The position numbers and the translations under genes were made by a program. From NCBI GenBank assembly GCA_004000155.1, contig RCSS01000940.1, positions 1 through 11,474 on the forward strand: 11,474 nt of DNA, read 5' to 3'. The notes below the pieces were generated by a model, which was not told where the DNA came from, made no database searches, and worked only from the letters and a program-made list of their open reading frames with translations. This DNA comes from Tubulinosema ratisbonensis. Taxonomy: Eukaryota; Microsporidia; Tubulinosematidae. Below are positions 6,660 to 11,474 of the stretch, in pieces (the first letter of the stretch is position 1; every line of letters starts with the position of its first letter).

Positions 6660-6945
6660 TTAATCTTAAATGCATTTAAATAAGCAATATTTGGTATAAT
6701 TCTTTTAAAAAAATGCTTATCAATCTCTTTTACTTCTTTATGACATCTTCCAGAATCTTAAATATATCTATTAATCTTATTGTTCTTATAAAAAAATTTA
6801 TTAAAAGTTATTTATTTGCTACTTTTTTAGTTTCAAAAATATCGACCACCTATATATATTATAAAGATAGCGAATGACTAAGAGGATCTAAAGTTCTTTT
6901 GTAATCAGTCACAATAACAAATTGAAAAATTTGCAATATTTATAA
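6660..6945 (-). pseudogene. Possible decayed coding sequence, unknown family
   Basis: One minus-strand frame gives VIVTDYKRTLDPLSHSLSL before a stop near 6861, then VVDIFETKKVANK before another. A different frame nearer 6750-6655 gives 34 residues beginning DSGRCHKEVKEIDKHFF before TAA. The use of Asp, Pro, His, Cys, Gly and Arg is unlike translation of random A+T sequence and suggests an interrupted gene, perhaps of a mobile element. No domain can be named with confidence. Confidence 0.22.
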
Positions 6946-7149
6946 AAAACAAGTGCAAAATTTAAAATTTTTTAAAAATTAGTATATTTAGTTTTTTTGT
7001 ATTTTTTAAATAAGTTTATGACTAAAAAATTATAATGTCAAAGGTAATGATAACTTTCTTTTTAATTTCATTAAAAATTGATTAAGATTATTAAAAATTA
7101 TTAATATACAAGTTAAAAATTTAAGGAGAAAATTAACTTTTAATTAAAA

Positions 7150-8105
7150 CTATTTATTCTTAAAGAATAAAAGACCTTCTAAAATAGTGGCCTCAAATCT
7201 AAGATTAAAGGTTTCTTGATCTTCTTGTTGTAAAGGAGGCAAAATTGAATCCTTTGCGCTTATTAAACAATCTAGTGCTTCTTTCCATGTTTTAGGCTTT
7301 AAATTTAGTCTTTGCCATTGAACTATAGATTGAATAATTTCAGGCAATCCGTACTCAGAACTTTGCTCGCTTTGATCGGACCTTACAGTTATTGATTTAG
7401 GATTCTTATATCCCGTGTACGCTTTTCTAGCAAAACAATCGAAAATTAAAAATAAGATAGCATTATTAGTTAAAGCTCCAAACTTTTATTAATAGCACCA
7501 CATATTTCTGTAATTTCTAAGTTTGAAAGCCATTTATTTTGATTATTTCTCCTATATCTTATGTATCGCCTTGTTTTATTAGCCAAATATGATTGAGTAC
7601 CATTAAATTTAAATTTGGCATCGAAACGCAATTCAGATTTAAGTTCTGTTATTTTCTCTTTAAGTTCGGAGACTGAAAGTTTATCTAAATCAGTCACGGG
7701 CTGTCTTGCTTTTTTAGATCCATTTCCTGTTCGTGGTGTTGTTGATACGAATATCCTATAAGTAGGTTTGAGCTTATCTTTTGTTTTGTGTTCTGCAGAA
7801 TGTGCTTGAGTTTGTTTTGGTTTAATGGTTTCTTCCTTTTGTTCTACTGCATTTTCAACGTGCGATTTTGTCAATTCACTACAAGCAGGTAGTCTTTGAT
7901 TTAAACTAGTAGATTGGTTTTGTTGATAAAAAATAGGTTGCTCTTTTATAAAATTAGATACTATCATTTCGATTGAAAGGGGTTGTCTACTTCTTTCTGA
8001 ATCACAAATTTGCGGTTGCGTTTCTGGATTTTCTACTCTTTCTTTATCTTCTGATCCTTGATCGTCTTCAGATGCCGAAAATTGTTTATCACTTGGATTA
8101 GATCT
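7150..8105 (-). pseudogene. Helical-domain family member, frameshifted and 5'-incomplete
   Basis: The family is unrecognised, but this is clearly homologous to the products at 8106-8648 and 9710-10816. Reading leftward, the frame is open from 8129. It gives an acidic linker of over 40 residues before the Met at 7967, more polar linker, then the domain start (LSVSELKEKITELKSELRF) and EITEICGAINKSLEL, and stops at TAA 7470-7472. Shifting by one base at 7472-7475 restores the family sequence at once (LTNNAILFLIFDCFARK), continuing through VQWQRL, EALDCLISAKDSILP and ILEGLLFF to the TAA at 7150. One missing T in a T run explains the break: sequencing error, true pseudogene, or -1 frameshifting. 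The Met at 7967 has CCCC 11 nt upstream and could be the start, but the coding-like sequence before it suggests the real N-terminus was lost at the ambiguous base 8106. Confidence 0.7.
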
Positions 8106-8648
8106 NTTAGAGATCTTTCTACAGATAATCTAAGAATTAGAATAAGCGCTTTCAAAGCTAGTCCATATTTCAACAGAAAATTGAGAGTTGAAAGAGATTT
8201 ATATGAAAAAATATTTCAAATGGAGGAATTTTTAAAAACTGAAAGAAAACTTTTGGAAATTCCAATCCATTTAGAAGACATTGAAACTATTTGTTCAAAA
8301 ATAAAACAATCTCAATTAGGACCTAGTCCGAATGACATTCTTTATTTAATTTATACATGTTTTGTTACCCAAGCATTTAAAAGATTTAATAATCGAAAAT
8401 TATACGCAAAAGCATGCATATTAAGTTTAGAACAAGAAAGCGACGTGTTTTATGAAGAAGACATGTTGATTTCCTTTGATATATGGAGAAATCTAAGATT
8501 TAGATGTAATACATTTGATCAAGCATATCACCGTTTAATGGTTGCAAGAAATTTGATTTCTCCTAATTTAGAAGGAATTATGTCTGATTTATTCGATCTT
8601 CAGTATGAGTACAAAATGCTAGAAGGATTGCGATATTTTTTCGATTAA
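8106..8648 (+). CDS. Helical-domain family member, 5' end missing
   Basis: About 180 codons of family-type sequence follow the ambiguous base at 8106. They give LRIRISAFKASPYF at the domain start, then EDIETICSKI, the hydrophobic NDILYLIYTCF, DIWRNLRF with the fixed-spacing AYHRLMVARNLISP, and MLEGLRYFF before TAA at 8648. No family ATG precedes it; the frame left of the N is antisense to the minus-strand copy and stops at 8052-8054, and the first in-frame ATG is a third of the way into the domain (about 8220). So this is a 3' fragment joined head-to-head to the neighbouring copy. Composition is like the other members. Function unknown: soluble, probably all-helical, with no signal peptide visible. 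A mis-joined contig would explain it as well as a real inversion. Confidence 0.7.
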   Translation, partial: XRDLSTDNLRIRISAFKASPYFNRKLRVERDLYEKIFQMEEFLKTERKLLEIPIHLEDIETICSKIKQSQLGPSPNDILYLIYTCFVTQAFKRFNNRKLYAKACILSLEQESDVFYEEDMLISFDIWRNLRFRCNTFDQAYHRLMVARNLISPNLEGIMSDLFDLQYEYKMLEGLRYFFD

Positions 8649-9709
8649 ATTGTTTCTTCTGATGTATTAATAATTATTATTGGAGCGAAAATAATAAAAT
8701 AAAAAATTAATTTATAATAAAAAAATATGATAAAGTAATCTTTTTTCCTAAAAACATAAAAGAAATCTTGATCTGTTTTAATTTATAGATATCAAAAAAA
8801 TTTTATATAAAAGACAGAAGATTTTAGTATAAAATCTGTTTAATTAATGAACAAATAACTTAAAATAAACATTTTATCACTTTAAGCTATTTTTTTTATA
8901 AATTGTTACAGCAGTTTTTATTATAAAACAAAATTTTTATATTTTATTACTTGATCTTAAATATAAATGCAAAAATTTATTATAGATTAAATAAAAATTT
9001 TTTTAAAAGTCATAAAAATTATTTTTTACAAAAAATACAACATATAATAGTTATAAACATTTTAAGAAGAACAAAATTTTAAAACAAAGTTTGTTATATT
9101 ATTTTATAAAAAAAGCCTAAAAACTTTTTTTCAGTTGATAACATCTTTATGTTAACTATATATAATAAAATTATTTTTATTTGATATGCTGTTAAAAGAA
9201 GACAATTTTATTATTTTGTGGCTTTATTTTTGATTGTAAATTAGATAAAAATCGTTCCTTACATTAAACTATTTCTACAATTATATAACAAGAGTTTATC
9301 ATCGATTTTTATAAAAATAAATATTTAGGGTAACTCATTAACTTATTAATCTTACTTGTTAAAGGTTTTTGATTTCTTTATCATTGAGTTTTCAAATTTT
9401 TTCAATAAAAATGTGATTTTTTATCGCAAAAAATTTGTATACTTTTTAGCTTGAAATTTCAAATAGTTATTTAAATTGGTTAGATATGCTTATAAACAAA
9501 ATAACTAGAATGTCAATTCTAGCACAACCTCTTTTGTATATAAAATTTTGAAAGTATTAAATCTTTTAGATTTTGAAACTTAACTTGACTATTACCTTAT
9601 CAGAAAGAACACATTTACTACATTAAAATTAAAAAAATTTATTACAGAGGTTCTTAGTCTGTATAAAAGATAAAAAAAGTATTTAAATTAAAATTGTCTA
9701 GCCCTTATA
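8649..9709. other. A+T-rich intergenic region, possible upstream relic
   Basis: No gene is supported. A 7-bp-stem hairpin CTAGAAT-GTCA-ATTCTAG lies at 9505-9522. From about 9483 the frame of the following gene continues upstream with coding-like stretches interrupted by several stops, including TAA at 9671-9673 and 9689-9691, which may be the eroded front of that gene or chance. The interval otherwise shows only poly-A/T runs. Confidence 0.35.
9702..9704 (+). promoter_or_regulatory. CCC signal before the gene at 9710
   Basis: CCC occurs 5 nt before the ATG in otherwise almost C-free sequence, consistent with the start signals at 2510 and 3836 and with use of this ATG. Confidence 0.35.
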
Positions 9710-10816
9710 ATGTTAGAAGGATTGTTATTTTTATTGCAATCAATTCAACCTTCTGATACAACTTTGTTTGAAGATGACAAAAGTTTAACTAAAAGAAGCT
9801 GGCCTCATCCGAATTTTCTCCAAAAGGATCTTAGAATAAATAATCCGCCCAGAATACTTACACTTCCAGCTAAAAAAGTTACAAGAAGTTTTGATTCAGA
9901 AAACTTTATTTGGAAAATAACTGAGTTACCTCTTATTTCTAAAAAAATTATAAAAAATAAAGAAGATACTATGAACGAACAAGATGTATTATTTTTGGAA
10001 AATACTGTGGTTGGAAAACAGATGGAAGAAAATCCAAACTTATGCGGTGAAGTTCAGTCGGTATCCTTAAAAGAATTAGAAGTTGACGAAGAAGAAAATC
10101 AGGAATCAAGTCAAACACAAGATGAAACCAAAGAAACCAAACAACTTATGGACTCATTAAAAACACAGGGAGAAGAAAATGATTTGCAAAAAAAAGACCA
10201 AACAATTGTCAAAGATTCACAGATACCAATTGGTAATGAAACTCCCCAAGCTAGTTTAGAAGAAAAAAGTAAAATGCAAATGTCTAAGAAAATTGAATTT
10301 CTTAAAACTTTGATATTTAAAGCGAAAGAACATGATTTTCTAGTTAGATCTACTACGCAAAAAAACCTTTTAAGAAAATATTCTAAATCTGTGCGAAATA
10401 AAAATAATTTTGATTTAACTAACAACGAAATTGAAAAGATATGTAATCTTGTTTGCCGTGAATTGGCTGACACCTCCAAATCTATTTTCCTATTTGTTCT
10501 TTTTCTTCTTTTTATGAACGATAAATCTAAAATTTTCGAAGTTAAAAATCCTAATTCACAACAGAGTGAAGTAGCTTGTAAAAGTGAATCTTTTAAAGAT
10601 ACTTTGGAAAAAATAAATAAATCAATACAAGAATGGAAAAGACATAAATTTGACTTATCAGACGGAGAGACTGCTTTTTCATGTTTAGTATTAGCTAGAA
10701 ATTCTTTTTTGCAAAGTATTAATGAAAATTCTACTGAGATTGAAGATATGAAATACCAATTAGAAGTATTGCAGGGACTTATGGTTTTATTAAATAAAGG
10801 AAGTAAAGTTTACTAA
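9710..10816 (+). CDS. Helical-domain family member, full-length copy
   Basis: The 368-residue product is the only uninterrupted member of the local family. Residues 1-10 (MLEGLLFLLQ) resemble the end of the family domain (MLEGLRYFF, ILEGLLFF in the other copies). Residues about 11-190 form a polar linker with an acidic, Gln-rich stretch at 119-170. Residues about 190-363 are the family domain: KIEFLKTLIFKAK, NNEIEKICNLVCRELA, the hydrophobic SIFLFVLFLLF (258-268), W309 in QEWKRHKF, FSCLVLARNSF (323-333) and VLQGLMVLL. No enzyme motif, zinc ligands or clear signal peptide is visible. The in-frame stop at 9689 and the CCC at 9702 favour ATG 9710, yet the N-terminal echo suggests the start was recruited inside an older two-domain protein. 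Function unknown; a lineage-specific expanded family is the best inference. Confidence 0.75.
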   Translation: MLEGLLFLLQSIQPSDTTLFEDDKSLTKRSWPHPNFLQKDLRINNPPRILTLPAKKVTRSFDSENFIWKITELPLISKKIIKNKEDTMNEQDVLFLENTVVGKQMEENPNLCGEVQSVSLKELEVDEEENQESSQTQDETKETKQLMDSLKTQGEENDLQKKDQTIVKDSQIPIGNETPQASLEEKSKMQMSKKIEFLKTLIFKAKEHDFLVRSTTQKNLLRKYSKSVRNKNNFDLTNNEIEKICNLVCRELADTSKSIFLFVLFLLFMNDKSKIFEVKNPNSQQSEVACKSESFKDTLEKINKSIQEWKRHKFDLSDGETAFSCLVLARNSFLQSINENSTEIEDMKYQLEVLQGLMVLLNKGSKVY

Positions 10817-11474
10817 AATAAAATCTAACAATTAAATTTTTATGTAAAGTATTAACATCAAAATTTTTTATTTTATGAAAAACAAATTTCTTTTGTCTGA
10901 TATATTAAAAGTTTTTGTAAGTGATTTTTTTTAATATTTTTGCTATTAAAAAATTATTTGTTTTTCAGAGAATGGATTCTAAAAAACCAACCTTTTAAAA
11001 AATTATAATACATATTAGTTTTGTTTGCTTCTTATTAAAGACGCTCTTTATGATATCAAACAACATAAAAATTCATCGTAGAAACAAGAATTTAGGTAAT
11101 ATTGGTTATATTTTTTAAAAGAAAAATAGATTTAAGATCTATAAAATCATTTAAAAAATCAAATTATATTTAATTTAAAAGACTTAGATTTATTTAACAA
11201 AATATTATTTAGAATAATGTGTATTTTTGGTAAAAAAAGATTAAAAAAATATTAGTTATCTAATCAATCTAGGGGTTTAAATTTAAATAAAAATACTATC
11301 ATAAAATTTATATTTATTCTGTTACTATTGAAAAGAGGAGTTTAAAATCAAATTGTAAAAATATTAATTATATACAAAATTTAAAATATAAAATTATAAT
11401 TTTATAATATTTTTCAAAGATAAAACTTTTTTACAATATATTAAATTCTCATAAACAATATAAAAATGGAGATT
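10817..11474. other. Intergenic A+T-rich tail of the window
   Basis: No gene is supported. It holds an intron-like interval GTAAGT (10917) to CAG (10968) that would join a 24-codon frame starting at 10875, a CTAGGGGTT at 11269-11277 that repeats the nonamer near the snoRNA promoter, and an ATG at 11466 running off the edge with no C-run signal in front. Confidence 0.4.

Larger units (their letters stand above)
4929..7149. other. Gene-free 2.2-kb A+T-rich region with relics and hairpins
   Basis: No intact gene longer than about 30 codons is convincing. It contains an ambiguous base at 4945, a hairpin-forming AGATTTTTCTAGA/TCTAGAAAAAAATCT near 5095-5117, a 9-bp direct repeat TTATGACTG (5762-5770, 5871-5879), a 14-bp palindrome (6066-6079), a 21-bp perfect hairpin (6315-6363) and two minus-strand stretches that read like broken coding sequence (5501-5639 and about 6660-6945). 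A short plus-strand frame from ATG 5966 gives only 20 residues. Interpretation: decayed coding or mobile sequence. Confidence 0.4.

Noticed and set aside
8058..8105. TTG as start codon for the 8058-8648 frame
   Set aside because: A eukaryotic nuclear gene would not normally start at TTG, and this stretch is antisense to the minus-strand paralogue's coding sequence.
10111..10479. 122-codon minus-strand frame
   Set aside because: Antisense to the intact family gene at 9710-10816, whose alignment with its paralogues shows the plus frame is real.

Overview
The window looks like a piece of a microsporidian nuclear genome. It is extremely A+T-rich, and its only firmly identifiable gene is a eukaryotic cytosolic ribosomal protein (uL13, RPL13A/Rpl16 type). 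No gene needs an intron. Two of the best start codons are directly preceded by a run of C (ACCC|ATG at 2510-2512, ACCCC|ATG at 3836-3839), the CCC-type start signal described for microsporidia. The phylum is inferred from these features; I do not name a species.

Layout. 1-210 is a 3' flank. 211-951 (-) and 1401-2096 (+) are two divergently transcribed, distantly related proteins, each with one N-terminal membrane segment, separated by a very A+T-rich promoter region that carries a similar short motif in front of each. Between the second of these and uL13 lies a G+C-richer island on the minus strand (about 2121-2254) that resolves into two tandem box C/D snoRNAs. One carries an 11-nt antisense element to the universal SSU rRNA 530 loop. 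The second may face the 790 loop. A 31-32 bp tandem repeat (2374-2490) separates them from uL13 (2513-3112, +). After 0.7 kb of A+T-rich sequence with a large inverted repeat comes a divergent protein-kinase gene (3840-4928, +).

4929-7149 has no intact gene. It holds a 21-bp perfect hairpin, a 14-bp palindrome and short coding-like relics. 7150-10816 carries three members of one unrecognised protein family: a frameshifted minus-strand copy (7150-8105), a 5'-broken plus-strand copy (8106-8648) fused head-to-head with it at an ambiguous base, and an apparently complete copy (9710-10816). All share a helical domain of about 175 residues, with a fixed-spacing Trp...Ala-Arg/Lys motif and a terminal (L/M)-(E/Q)-G-L motif. 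10817-11474 has no gene, only an intron-like GTAAGT...CAG interval.

How they fit together: uL13 and the two snoRNAs are both ribosome-biogenesis functions, transcribed divergently from one intergenic interval. The membrane pair and the helical-domain family look like lineage-specific expansions, the latter in a locus with breaks, relics and inverted repeats typical of duplicating, decaying gene families. Stated domain boundaries and guide targets come from reading by eye; no database search was possible.
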